Assembly: GCF_014649035.1 (NCBI RefSeq) | Contig: NZ_BMSG01000007.1 | Location: 62,001-126,000, forward strand | Reading direction: 5' to 3' | From: Streptomyces sindenensis | GTDB lineage: Bacteria; Actinomycetota; Actinomycetes; Streptomycetales; Streptomycetaceae | DNA: 64,000 nt | Shown here: positions 23,849 to 31,850 of the stretch, piece after piece | Position numbering within the stretch: the stretch's first letter is position 1 | Layout: every line of letters begins with the position of its first letter | Position numbers and translations under genes: made by a program | The notes under the pieces: generated by a model | Seen by the model: the letters and a program-made list of their open reading frames with translations, nothing else | The model's database searches: none | Told to the model about the DNA's origin: nothing

Positions 23849-24072
23849 GCCGCAGGGCCCCCTCGATAGCGGCGCTTGTCGAGAAGAACGTCCATGTCCA
23901 GGCCGCCCTCCTGGGCGATGTCCTGCAGTTCGTTCAGGGCGCGCAAGCGGCGGTTGCGCTCGACGACCTCGCGCAGCGCGGTGTTGATCGTGTCGCGCTT
24001 CGTCCTGGTTCCCAGCTCTATTGCGGCGGCCGCCAGCGCTTCGTCGTCCAGGTCGATGACTGTTCGACTCAT
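23845..24072 (-). CDS. vapB: VapB-type antitoxin (ribbon-helix-helix, DUF2191-like)
   Basis: A 75-residue antitoxin. The N-terminus MSRTVIDLDDEALAAAAIEL followed by GTRTKRDTINTALREVV is the ribbon-helix-helix DNA-binding part common to actinobacterial VapB proteins; the C-terminal half (about 45-75) would wrap around VapC. ATG 24072. The AT-rich promoter just upstream has two ATATACA repeats 20 bp apart that could be its own operator. Confidence 0.9.
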   Translation of the reverse strand: MSRTVIDLDDEALAAAAIELGTRTKRDTINTALREVVERNRRLRALNELQDIAQEGGLDMDVLLDKRRYRGGPAA

Positions 24073-24085
24073 ACCCTACCCTTCG

Positions 24086-24112
24086 ATATACACTCGTGTG
24101 TGCAAATATACA
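24086..24112. promoter_or_regulatory. Candidate vapBC autoregulatory operator
   Basis: Two direct ATATACA repeats (24086-24092 and 24106-24112) are 20 bp apart, about two helical turns, with ACAC-TC-GTGT between them. It is one of the most AT-rich spots of the window, directly before vapB. Confidence 0.5.
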
Positions 24113-24150
24113 TGATCGAATGTATCCACGGGCCTCGGGCGGCAGGAGAT

Positions 24151-24702
24151 TCACGCGCTCGCCGCGATCCCGTCCAGCCGCCCCCGCAGCTCCGGCGTGA
24201 GGGCCAGGTCCGCCGCCGCCGTGTTCTCCTCCAGGTGAGCGATGCTCGACGTGCCCGGGATCGGGAGCACGACCGGGGAGCGGGCCAGCGGCCAGGCCAG
24301 GCAGACCTGGGTGGGGGTGGCGTCCAGCTCGGCCGCGACGGCTGCCACCTCCGCGCGGTCGCCCGCCTTGCCCCAGGGCACCGTGCGCCAGGGCAGGAAC
24401 GCGATGTCCGCCGCCTCACACGCCGCGAGGACCGGCTCGTGTTCGCGGTCGGTCAGGTTGTAGCGGTTCTGGACGCTCGCGATGTCGACGATCTCCCGGG
24501 CCTCGGCCAGGACCTCCTCGTTGGCCCCGGCCCCGTACAGGTGGGCCGTGTCGATCAGCGTGATGCCCAGCTCGACCGCCCGGCGGGCCACGGCGACGGC
24601 CGACGGCCGGTCCCCGGGCCTCTCGGTGGGCAGGTGCATCGCGCCCAAGCCCAGTCGCCCCACGGTCAGGTCTTGGCCGATACGGAACGTCGTCGATGGC
24701 AT
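24151..24702 (-). pseudogene. Aldo/keto reductase with an in-frame internal deletion
   Basis: The 183-residue frame starts as a normal AKR (FRIGQDLTVGRLGLGAMHL, with catalytic D51 and Y56 in DTAHLYG) but jumps after NEEVLAEA at residue 68 straight to REIVDIASVQNRYNLTDRE, which lies beyond strand 5 in the family. About 90 residues are missing, including the catalytic Lys and His and much of the TIM barrel; the usual length is near 275. The C-terminal part (IPGTSSIAHLEEN) is intact. The product should be inactive as a reductase. ATG 24702. Confidence 0.75.
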
Positions 24703-24770
24703 CGCTGCTGAACTCCCCCTGGCTCGGACGTGCTTGACAGGCCAGGGGGCGTCCGAGGCATCCAGGGGCG

Positions 24771-25160
24771 TCAGGGCGTTTCCGGGCCCTGGAGGATCTG
24801 GAGGTAGTTGCCCACCGGGTCCACGATCGTGGAGAAGAACCAGCCGCCCCCGACCTCCTCGACCGGGCGCACCCACGTGACCCCGAGGGTGTTGAGGTGC
24901 CTCTCGGCAGCCCGTACGTCGCGCACGGTGATGTTGATCATCTGCCGGCCCGGCTCGGCCGCCTTGTCCGCGACGTCGTCCCGCTCGTCGAAGCCGATGA
25001 TCGCTCCCGGGCCGACGATCAGCAGGTGCTCCGCCCAGCGGGCGCCCAAGGGCTCCAGCGCCGCGCGGTACCAGGTGATCAGAGCCTCGGAGTCGGTGCT
25101 GCCGAGGATGACCCCCAGCCCGGTGATGCCGTCGGCGTTCTCGGTCGTGGAGGCATTCAT
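24771..25160 (-). CDS. VOC-family (glyoxalase/bleomycin-resistance fold) protein
   Basis: A 129-residue single-domain vicinal-oxygen-chelate protein. The two beta-alpha-beta-beta-beta halves are seen as GLGVILGSTDSEALITWYRAAL... and MINITVRDVRAAERHL...FFSTIVDPVGNYLQILQ; the final DPVGNYLQI is the family's conserved end. It may bind a metal and small ligand or act as a lyase/dioxygenase; the activity cannot be told. ATG 25160 has GAGGAACC upstream. It is co-directional with the deleted AKR gene. Confidence 0.8.
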   Translation of the reverse strand: MNASTTENADGITGLGVILGSTDSEALITWYRAALEPLGARWAEHLLIVGPGAIIGFDERDDVADKAAEPGRQMINITVRDVRAAERHLNTLGVTWVRPVEEVGGGWFFSTIVDPVGNYLQILQGPETP

Positions 25161-25319
25161 GGTGGTTCCTCGCTCGGTCGGTGGGGCGGTGGACCGGTCT
25201 GCCGGTCGCGTCGGGAGCCGGGCCGTCCCGGTCGCTCGACGCGTCCCACCCTTCATGACCCGCCCCGGGCCCGGAACTCATCGGTGCTCGCCGCCGCAGC
25301 ACCCCTCCGCGCGGCCGGA

Positions 25320-26129
25320 TCAGTGCGGCCAGATCGGCGGATCCGTGACGAAGTGGCCGCCGAGACGGGTCTGCGCCGGGTCGGTGGGATCCGGCTCGCC
25401 CTGTTCGGCGATGAGTTTCGCCGCGTACGGCTCCGAGTCGTCCTGCGGGGCGTAGCCCAGTGCCCGTGCCGAGGTCAGGTCCCACCACAGGCGGGTGTTG
25501 GCGGAGGAGCCGTGGACGACGGTGTGGCCGACATTCCCGGCGGTGAGCGCGGCGTGGAAGAGGCGGGCGCCGTCGGCGGGGCTCAGCCACAGGGAAAGCA
25601 TGCGTACCGAGGTGGGCTCCGGGAAGCAGCTCCCGATCCGTACCGAGACGGTCTCGACGCCGTGCTTGTCCCAGTAGAGCTGGGCCAGGTCCTCGCCGAA
25701 GCATTTCGACAGGCCGTAGAAGGTGTCGGGGCGGTGCGGGGCGTCGGACGGGATCGGCGGGCCCCCGGCGAGCGGCCGCGGCGTGTGGCCGACGGCGTGG
25801 TTGGAGGAGGCGGACACGATGCGGCGGACGCCTTCCTCGCGGGCGGCCTCGTAGAGGTGGTACGTGCCTTCGATGTTGGCTCGGAGGATCTTGTCGAACG
25901 TGGACTCCAGCGAGATGCCGGCCAGGTGGATGACCGCGTCCACGCCGCGTACGGCTTCGCGCAGCGCCTCCCGGTCGTTCAGGTCGGCGGTGATCGCCCC
26001 GGGCTCGCCCTCCACCGGGACCAGGTCGAGAAGTCGCAGGTCGTAGCCGTACGCGGGCAGCAGCCCCCGCATCAGGGTGCCGAGGCCGCCCGCGGCGCCG
26101 GTGAGCAGGACGGTACGGGGAGCGGGCAT
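25320..26129 (-). CDS. udh: Uronate dehydrogenase (NAD-dependent, SDR extended)
   Basis: A 269-residue extended-SDR enzyme that closely follows uronate dehydrogenase as known from Agrobacterium: TGAAGGLG at 10-17, IHLAGIS, ASSNHAVG (S109), Y138-xxx-K142 in YGLSKCFGE and VRIGSCFPEP. It should oxidise D-galacturonate or D-glucuronate to the aldarolactone, the first oxidative step of pectin-monomer use. ATG 26129 has GAGGAG upstream. It is divergent from the GntR gene that heads the pectin locus; the 320-bp gap between them carries repeats and a candidate operator. Confidence 0.88.
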   Translation of the reverse strand: MPAPRTVLLTGAAGGLGTLMRGLLPAYGYDLRLLDLVPVEGEPGAITADLNDREALREAVRGVDAVIHLAGISLESTFDKILRANIEGTYHLYEAAREEGVRRIVSASSNHAVGHTPRPLAGGPPIPSDAPHRPDTFYGLSKCFGEDLAQLYWDKHGVETVSVRIGSCFPEPTSVRMLSLWLSPADGARLFHAALTAGNVGHTVVHGSSANTRLWWDLTSARALGYAPQDDSEPYAAKLIAEQGEPDPTDPAQTRLGGHFVTDPPIWPH

Positions 26130-26181
26130 AGGGGTCTCCTCGGGGCGGTGCGATGCGATCCGATGCGGTCCGGCACCGGGC

Positions 26182-26251
26182 GGGCGTCGTGACACCCCGA
26201 GGCGTTGTGCCGCCCCGGGCGTCGTGACACCTCAAGGCGTCGTCCCGCCCC
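26182..26251. repeat. Two-copy 35-bp tandem repeat upstream of udh
   Basis: Units 26182-26216 and 26217-26251 match at about 31 of 35 positions; both begin GGGCGTCGTGACACC and end CCGCCCC. They lie 53 bp before the udh start. Confidence 0.75.
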
Positions 26252-26357
26252 GCCGCTTCACGGCCGTGGACCGCGTTCGCATACGTGGACAAGCTAAGAA
26301 GTCCGTGAGGTTACGTCAAGTGGTCGGATCACTCCGAAAGTTGTTCTGTCCTAAGCG

Positions 26358-26387
26358 TTGACGAAGCGTTCCGGGCGGCTCTAGCTT
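26358..26387 (+). promoter_or_regulatory. Predicted promoter of the GntR/dehydratase operon
   Basis: TTGACG (26358-26363) and TAGCTT (26382-26387) with an 18-bp spacer, 66 bp before the GntR start codon. Confidence 0.5.
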
Positions 26388-26408
26388 CATCGCGTCGTAC
26401 TTCGTACG

Positions 26409-26418
26409 TCATATATGA
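26409..26418. promoter_or_regulatory. Candidate GntR operator
   Basis: The perfect palindrome TCATATATGA, flanked by CG and GACG so that it extends loosely to CGTC-N8-GACG, lies just downstream of the predicted -10. FadR-type GntR proteins often bind such short palindromes in their own promoter. Confidence 0.4.
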
Positions 26419-26452
26419 GACGCGATACGCGAGATGTGAGAGCCCGTCACCC

Positions 26453-27109
26453 ATGACCTTCGCCCCTGCCCCGATCCCGTCCCGGACCCAGTACGTGCTG
26501 GAGGCCATCAAGCACGCCATCCTCACCGCGCAGCTGAGACCGGGACAGGCGCTGGTGGAGACGGAACTCGCCGCTCAGTTCGGAGTGTCCAAGACCCCCG
26601 TCCGCGAAGCGCTCAAGACCCTCGCGGGCACGGGGCTCGTGGTCATGAGCCAGTACAAGGGCGTCACCGTGCGGCTCGTCGACGCGACCATGGCCCGGGA
26701 GGTGTACGACGTACGCCTCCTGCTGGAACCGGAGGCGCTGCGCCGGTCCGTCAACCGCAAGGCCTCCCTGGAAGCGGCCCAGGAGGCCCTGGAGCGGGCC
26801 GACTCGGCGCTCGACAAGGCCGACAGGTCGCTGGCCAACCGGGATTTCCACCGCGCCCTGTACCTGCCCTGCGGCAACCCCCTGCTCGCCCGGATGCTCG
26901 ACGAGGTCCGCGACCAGGCGGCCCTCGTCTCCACGGTGGCCTGGTCGGCCGTCCCCTCCTGGGAGCGCGAGGCGGCCGAGCACCGGGAGATCCTGCGGCT
27001 GGCGCTCGCCGACGACGCGGAGGCCGCCGCCGGGGCTCTGCACCATCACATCGCATCGTTCGTACGCCGTGCCTTCCCCGACGACGAGGACGGGGGCGGT
27101 GCCGCGTGA
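26453..27109 (+). CDS. GntR-family regulator (FadR/FCD subfamily)
   Basis: A 218-residue regulator with an N-terminal winged helix (ETELAAQFGVSKTPVREALKTL, about 38-59) and a C-terminal all-helical FCD domain whose metal/ligand residues include R83/D126-type positions (NRDFHRALY) and the final HHHIA. FCD-type regulators usually sense sugar acids. Start ATG 26453. Its stop TGA overlaps a GTG of the next reading frame and it heads the operon with the DapA-like and IlvD-like enzymes, so it most likely controls that operon and the divergent udh. Confidence 0.88.
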   Translation: MTFAPAPIPSRTQYVLEAIKHAILTAQLRPGQALVETELAAQFGVSKTPVREALKTLAGTGLVVMSQYKGVTVRLVDATMAREVYDVRLLLEPEALRRSVNRKASLEAAQEALERADSALDKADRSLANRDFHRALYLPCGNPLLARMLDEVRDQAALVSTVAWSAVPSWEREAAEHREILRLALADDAEAAAGALHHHIASFVRRAFPDDEDGGGAA

Positions 27110-27162
27110 ACCGTCTGCTGGAACCGCACCACCACCAGCAATCCGACGAAAGGCCGGTCCGC

Positions 27163-28065
27163 ATGGACTTCTCTCCGCTGAAGGCGGCCCTCGCAGACGT
27201 CGTGGCGATCCCGGTGACCCCGTTCGCCGAGGACGGCACCATCGACGTCGCGAACCACCGCGCGCTGACGCGCAGGCTGCTCGACGGCGGTGTCCGCATC
27301 GTCACCCCGAACGGCAACACCGGGGAGTTCTACGCGCTCACCCCGGACGAGCAGCGCCTCGTCACCGAGCTGGCCGTCGAGGAGGCCGCCGGACGCGCCA
27401 CCGTCCTGGTGGGCGTCGGCCACGACGTACCGGCCGCCGTCGCCGCCGCCGAGCACGCCGCCCGGGCGGGCGCGGCGATGGTGATGGTCCACCAGCCGGT
27501 GCACCCCTATGTCGCCCAGGAGGGCTGGGTCGACTACCACCGGGCCATCGCCGAGGCCGTCCCGGAGCTCGGAGTCGTCCCGTACATCCGCAACCCGCTG
27601 CTCGCCGGCGACCGGCTCGCCGCACTCGCCGACAACTGTCCCAACGTCATCGGCGTGAAGTACGCGGTGCCCGACGCGGCGCGCTTCGGGGCCTTCGCCC
27701 GGGACGCCGGACTGGAGCGCTTCGTCTGGGTCGCCGGCCTCGCCGAGCTGTACGCCCCCTCCTACTTCGCCACCGGCGCCACCGGCTTTACCTCCGGCCT
27801 CGTCAACGTCGCCCCGGCCGTCTCCCTCGACATGCTGGAGGCGCTGCGCGCCGGGGACTACGTGGCGGCCATGAAGGTGTGGGAGCGCATCCGCCGCTTC
27901 GAGGAGCTCCGCGCCGAGGAGCAGTCCGCCAACAACGTCACGGTCGTCAAGGAGGCCCTGTCCGTGCTCGGCCTCTGCCGCCGCGAGGTGCGCGCGCCGA
28001 GCCGGGTCCTGCCCGAGGAGCGGCGCACCGAGGTCGCCGAGCAGATAGCCGCGTGGGCGCTGTGA
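27163..28065 (+). CDS. DapA-family 2-keto-3-deoxy sugar-acid dehydratase/aldolase
   Basis: A 300-residue TIM-barrel enzyme of the dihydrodipicolinate-synthase family. The Schiff-base lysine is K166 (GVKYAV) and the catalytic Tyr is Y141 (PYIRNPL); the keto-acid site is GNTGEFYALTPDE (51-63). In this context it should act on a 2-keto-3-deoxy-sugar acid, as 5-keto-4-deoxyglucarate dehydratase or L-2-keto-3-deoxyarabinonate dehydratase, leading to 2-oxoglutarate semialdehyde. I use ATG 27163; GTG 27106, overlapping the GntR stop, would add a His/Arg-rich stretch of 19 residues. Confidence 0.82.
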   Translation: MDFSPLKAALADVVAIPVTPFAEDGTIDVANHRALTRRLLDGGVRIVTPNGNTGEFYALTPDEQRLVTELAVEEAAGRATVLVGVGHDVPAAVAAAEHAARAGAAMVMVHQPVHPYVAQEGWVDYHRAIAEAVPELGVVPYIRNPLLAGDRLAALADNCPNVIGVKYAVPDAARFGAFARDAGLERFVWVAGLAELYAPSYFATGATGFTSGLVNVAPAVSLDMLEALRAGDYVAAMKVWERIRRFEELRAEEQSANNVTVVKEALSVLGLCRREVRAPSRVLPEERRTEVAEQIAAWAL

Positions 28066-29831
28066 CGGAGCACCGGAGAGCGGTCGCGGCGACGGACGAC
28101 CGGAAAACGGCCCCCCTCGCGCCCGAGGAACTGCGCAGTCACCAGTGGTACGGCACCGACGGGTTGCGCTCCTTCAGCCACCGGGCCCGCACCCGCCAGC
28201 TCGGCTACCTCCCCGAGGAGCACCTCGGCAAGCCGGTCATCGCCGTCCTCAACACCTGGTCCGACATCAACCCCTGCCACTCCCACCTGCGGGAACGCGC
28301 GCAGGCGGTGAAGCGGGGCGTCTGGCAGGCCGGTGGGTTCCCGCTGGAGTTCCCGGTCTCCACCCTCTCGGAGACCTTCCAGAAGCCGACCCCCATGCTC
28401 TACCGCAACCTCCTCGCCATGGAGACCGAGGAGCTGCTCCGCTCGTACCCGGTCGACGGGGCCGTCCTGCTGGGCGGCTGCGACAAGTCGACGCCCGCGC
28501 TGCTGATGGGCGCGGCCTCCGTGGACCTGCCCACCGTCTTCGTGCCGGCCGGGCCGATGCTGCCGGGCCACTGGCGCAACGAGGTCCTCGGCTCCGGCAC
28601 GGACATGTGGAAGTACTGGGACGAGCGGCGGGCCGGGCTGATCGGCGACTGCGAGATGGGGGAGCTGGAGAACGGCCTCGCCCGCTCCGCCGGTCACTGC
28701 ATGACGATGGGCACCGCCTCCACGCTGACGGCCGCCGCCGAGGCGCTGGGCGTGACCCTGCCCGGGGCCTCCTCCATCCCGGCCGTCGACTCCGGGCATG
28801 ACCGGATGGCGGCGGGATCCGGGCTGCGGATCGTCGAACTCGTACGGCAGCGAACGACGTTGTCGCAGATCCTCACCGCCGAGGCGTACGAGGACGCCGT
28901 CGCGACCGTCCTCGCGCTCGGCGGCTCCACCAACGCCGTGATCCACCTGATCGCCATGGCGGGCCGGTCCGGGGTGAAGCTCACCCTGGACGACTTCGAC
29001 CGGATCGCCCGTACGGTGCCCGTTCTCGCCGATCTCCGGCCCGGCGGACGGTACCTGATGGAGGACTTCCACTTCGCGGGTGGGCTGCCCGGCTTCCTGG
29101 GCAGGATCGCCGACGTCCTGCACCTGGACCGGCCCACCGTCGCGCACGCCACCCTGCGCGAGCAGCTCGACGGGGCGGCCGTCCACAACAGCGCCGTCAT
29201 CCGCGAGCGCACCGAACCGCTGGCGGAGGAGGGCGGTGTGGCGGTCCTGCGCGGCAATCTCTGCCCCGACGGCGCGGTGATCAAGCACATCGCCGCCGAG
29301 CCGCACCTGCTGCGTCACACCGGTCCCGCCGTCGTCTTCGACGACTACCGGGAGATGCAGCGCACGATCAACGACCCGGCGCCGGCACTCACCGCGGACC
29401 ACGTCCTGGTGCTGCGCAACGCCGGACCCAAGGGCGGGCCCGGCATGCCCGAGTACGGCATGCTGCCGATCCCCGACTACCTGCTGAAGCAGGGCGTCCG
29501 GGACATGGTGCGGATCTCCGACGCCCGGATGAGCGGGACCAGTTACGGGGCGTGCGTCCTTCACATCGCGCCCGAGTCGTTCGTCGGCGGCCCCCTCGCC
29601 CTGGTCCGCACCGGGGACCTCATCACCCTGGACGTCGAGGCCCGCCTGCTCCACCTCGGCGTGGACGACGACGAGCTGGAACGCCGCCGTGCCGCCTGGA
29701 GCCCGCCGCCCGCCCGCTACGGGCGCGGTTACGGGGCGCTGTACCAGGACCAGATCACCCAGGCCGACACCGGATGCGACTTCGCGTTCCTGGCCCGGGA
29801 GGGAGACGTGCCCGACCCGTACGTGGGGTGA
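28062..29831 (+). CDS. IlvD/Edd-family sugar-acid dehydratase
   Basis: A 589-residue Fe-S dehydratase. Cluster ligands are C72 (DINPCHSH), C140 (GGCDKSTPA) and C213 (SAGHCMTMGTAS); the 68- and 73-residue spacings match the [2Fe-2S] L-arabinonate/D-xylonate dehydratase subfamily as I recall it. It should remove water from an aldonate or aldarate to give a 2-keto-3-deoxy acid, the substrate type of the preceding DapA-like enzyme. GTG 28062 overlaps the preceding stop by GTGA. Candidates are galactarate, L-arabinonate or galactonate; a branched-chain role (IlvD) is unlikely here. Confidence 0.85.
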   Translation: MTEHRRAVAATDDRKTAPLAPEELRSHQWYGTDGLRSFSHRARTRQLGYLPEEHLGKPVIAVLNTWSDINPCHSHLRERAQAVKRGVWQAGGFPLEFPVSTLSETFQKPTPMLYRNLLAMETEELLRSYPVDGAVLLGGCDKSTPALLMGAASVDLPTVFVPAGPMLPGHWRNEVLGSGTDMWKYWDERRAGLIGDCEMGELENGLARSAGHCMTMGTASTLTAAAEALGVTLPGASSIPAVDSGHDRMAAGSGLRIVELVRQRTTLSQILTAEAYEDAVATVLALGGSTNAVIHLIAMAGRSGVKLTLDDFDRIARTVPVLADLRPGGRYLMEDFHFAGGLPGFLGRIADVLHLDRPTVAHATLREQLDGAAVHNSAVIRERTEPLAEEGGVAVLRGNLCPDGAVIKHIAAEPHLLRHTGPAVVFDDYREMQRTINDPAPALTADHVLVLRNAGPKGGPGMPEYGMLPIPDYLLKQGVRDMVRISDARMSGTSYGACVLHIAPESFVGGPLALVRTGDLITLDVEARLLHLGVDDDELERRRAAWSPPPARYGRGYGALYQDQITQADTGCDFAFLAREGDVPDPYVG

Positions 29832-29886
29832 CCCGGGCGACGAGGGCTCCGCGCGGCGGGGCGCCCGGGCCGCCCAGCGGTCATGA

Positions 29887-29898
29887 GAAAGCGCTTGC
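29887..29898. promoter_or_regulatory. LacI-type operator before the sugar ABC permease operon
   Basis: GAAAGCGCTTGC with the palindromic core AAGCGCTT at 29889-29896, 112 bp before the first permease gene. It matches the perfect GAAAGCGCTTTC at 42506 upstream of the second pectate lyase. Confidence 0.65.
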
Positions 29899-30009
29899 TG
29901 TCTTGTGTGTCCTGTGCCGTGTGGGGCGGCAGCCCCTCGGCACAGGCAGAGCGACAGCAGGTCCGCACATCCAGCGCATCGAGCGCGTACCAGAGATCGG
30001 AGACGTGTC

Positions 30010-30942
30010 ATGGCCCAACCCGCCGCCGTGGCCACCCCGCCGCCCAAGGCGCCCCGCCGCCGCACGGCGGCCCCCCGCCGCCTGCCGTATCTGCTGATCG
30101 CGCCCGCGGGTCTGCTGATGCTGGGCTTCATCGCCTACCCGGTGCTCAGCGTCTTCTACTACAGCCTGCAGAACTACAACGTCACCAAGCCGTGGCGGAA
30201 CGGCTTCGCCGGACTCGACAACTTCCGGCGGATCTTCACCGAGGACGACCAGTTCTGGTCGACGCTCGGCTTCAGCGCCCAGTGGGTCTTCACCCAGGTC
30301 TCCCTGCAACTCGTGCTCGGGCTCGCGCTGGCCCTGATCGTCAACCAGACCTTCATCGGCCGGGGCATCTCCCGGGCCATGGTCTTCTCGCCCTGGGCCG
30401 TCTCCGGCGTGCTGACCAGCACCATCTGGATCCTGCTCTACAACTCCTCGACGGGATTCAGCCGTTACCTCGCGGACGCCGGGATCGGGGAGTACGGCAC
30501 CTCGGTGCTCTCGGACACCGGAACCGTCTTCTGGGCGGCCACGGTCACCGAACTCTGGCGCGGCGTGCCCTTCTTCGCCATCCTCATCCTCGCCGACCTC
30601 CAGTCCGTCTCCAAGGAGCTGTACGAGGCGGCGTCGGTCGACGGAGCGGGCAGGCTCCGGCAGTTCTTCCACATCACCCTGCCGCACCTGCGCGACGCGA
30701 TCATCCTCGCCACCCTGCTGCGCGGGGTCTGGGAGTTCAACAACGTCGACCTCCTCTACACCCTCACCGGCGGCGGACCGGCCGGCGAGACCACCACGCT
30801 GCCGCTCTACGTCGCCAACACCGGCATCGAGGGCCACGACTTCGGCTACGCCTCCGCGCTCACCACCGTCGCCTTCGTGATCCTCCTCTTCTGCTCGATC
30901 GTCTATCTGCGCCTGAGCAAGTTCGGAGGCGACAACAAGTGA
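30010..30942 (+). CDS. Sugar ABC transporter permease (MalF/UgpA type)
   Basis: A 310-residue inner-membrane permease with six hydrophobic helices and the EAA loop that contacts the ATPase (ELYEAASVDGAGRLRQFFHITLP cut to LYEAASVDGAG, about residues 205-220). It should pair with the next permease and with the lipoprotein encoded at 35597 to import an oligosaccharide, most likely a pectin fragment. No ATPase gene is present; streptomycete sugar importers often share MsiK. Start ATG 30010; a LacI-type operator lies upstream. Confidence 0.9.
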   Translation: MAQPAAVATPPPKAPRRRTAAPRRLPYLLIAPAGLLMLGFIAYPVLSVFYYSLQNYNVTKPWRNGFAGLDNFRRIFTEDDQFWSTLGFSAQWVFTQVSLQLVLGLALALIVNQTFIGRGISRAMVFSPWAVSGVLTSTIWILLYNSSTGFSRYLADAGIGEYGTSVLSDTGTVFWAATVTELWRGVPFFAILILADLQSVSKELYEAASVDGAGRLRQFFHITLPHLRDAIILATLLRGVWEFNNVDLLYTLTGGGPAGETTTLPLYVANTGIEGHDFGYASALTTVAFVILLFCSIVYLRLSKFGGDNK

Positions 30943-31850
30943 CCGCCGTACTCACCGAGAAGAGCGGCGCCGCCCGGACGCCCGTCCACCCCGGCGGCCC
31001 GCCGCCCCCCTCGCGCCGCCGCTCCGGACGCGAGCGCGCCTTCGACGACGTACCGCGCTGGCAGATCTACCTGCCGCTCGGCCTCTACCTGCTGTTCACG
31101 CTCATCCCGTTCTACTGGATGCTGCTGTTCGCCCTGCGGCCCGCCGGCTCCACCGCGCTGGTGCCCTGGCCGATGACCGGGGAGCACTTCTCCAAGGTCT
31201 GGAACGAGCGCAGCTTCGCCGTCTTCTTCCAGAACAGCATGATCGTCGGCGTCGCCACCCTGATCGCCACCACCCTGGTCGCCCTGGCCGGCGGATACGC
31301 CCTGGCCCGGTTCGACTTCAGGATCAAGGGCGCGTTCATGCTGGCGCTGCTCTGCTCGCAGTTCATCCCCGGCGCCCTGATGCTCGTGCCGCTCTTCGAG
31401 ATCTTCCGGAACCTCCAGATGATCAACTCCCTGTGGAGCGTCGTCATCGCGGAGACCGTCTTCCAGCTCCCCCTGTCGATCATCCTGATCAGCGGGTTCA
31501 TCAAGAACGTCCCGGTCTCGCTGGAGGAGGCCGCCTGGGTCGACGGGTGTTCGCGCTTCACCGCCTTCCGCGCGGTCGTCCTGCCGCTGCTGCGCCCCGG
31601 ACTGATCGCCGTCGGCTCCTTCGCCTTCGTCCACAGCTGGAACCACTTCCTGTTCGCGCTGATGTTCCTCAGCGAACAGGACAAGCAGACGATCCCGGTC
31701 GGCCTCAACACCCTGATCGGAGCGGACAGCGTCGACCTCGGCGCACTCGCGGCGGGCGGGGTCATCGCCGCCGTACCCGTGGTGATCGTCTTCGCGTTCA
31801 TCCAGAAGTGGCTCGTCACGGGCTTCAGCGCGGGGGCGGTGAAGGGATGA
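30939..31850 (+). CDS. Sugar ABC transporter permease (MalG/UgpE type)
   Basis: A 303-residue permease with a Pro-rich cytoplasmic N-terminus (about 1-45), six membrane helices and an EAA loop (SLEEAAWVDGCSRFTAFR, about 190-207). GTG 30939 overlaps the stop of the first permease by GTGA, and its own stop overlaps the next ATG. Together they form the translocation pore for the same sugar. Confidence 0.9.
   Translation: MTAVLTEKSGAARTPVHPGGPPPPSRRRSGRERAFDDVPRWQIYLPLGLYLLFTLIPFYWMLLFALRPAGSTALVPWPMTGEHFSKVWNERSFAVFFQNSMIVGVATLIATTLVALAGGYALARFDFRIKGAFMLALLCSQFIPGALMLVPLFEIFRNLQMINSLWSVVIAETVFQLPLSIILISGFIKNVPVSLEEAAWVDGCSRFTAFRAVVLPLLRPGLIAVGSFAFVHSWNHFLFALMFLSEQDKQTIPVGLNTLIGADSVDLGALAAGGVIAAVPVVIVFAFIQKWLVTGFSAGAVKG

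Larger units (their letters stand above)
26130..26452. other. Divergent regulatory region between udh and the GntR gene
   Basis: This 323-bp gap has no gene. It holds two copies of a 35-bp tandem repeat (26182-26251), a good -35/-10 pair facing gntR (26358-26387) and the palindrome TCATATATGA (26409-26418). The sequence from 26280 rightward is much less GC-rich than its surroundings. Confidence 0.65.
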
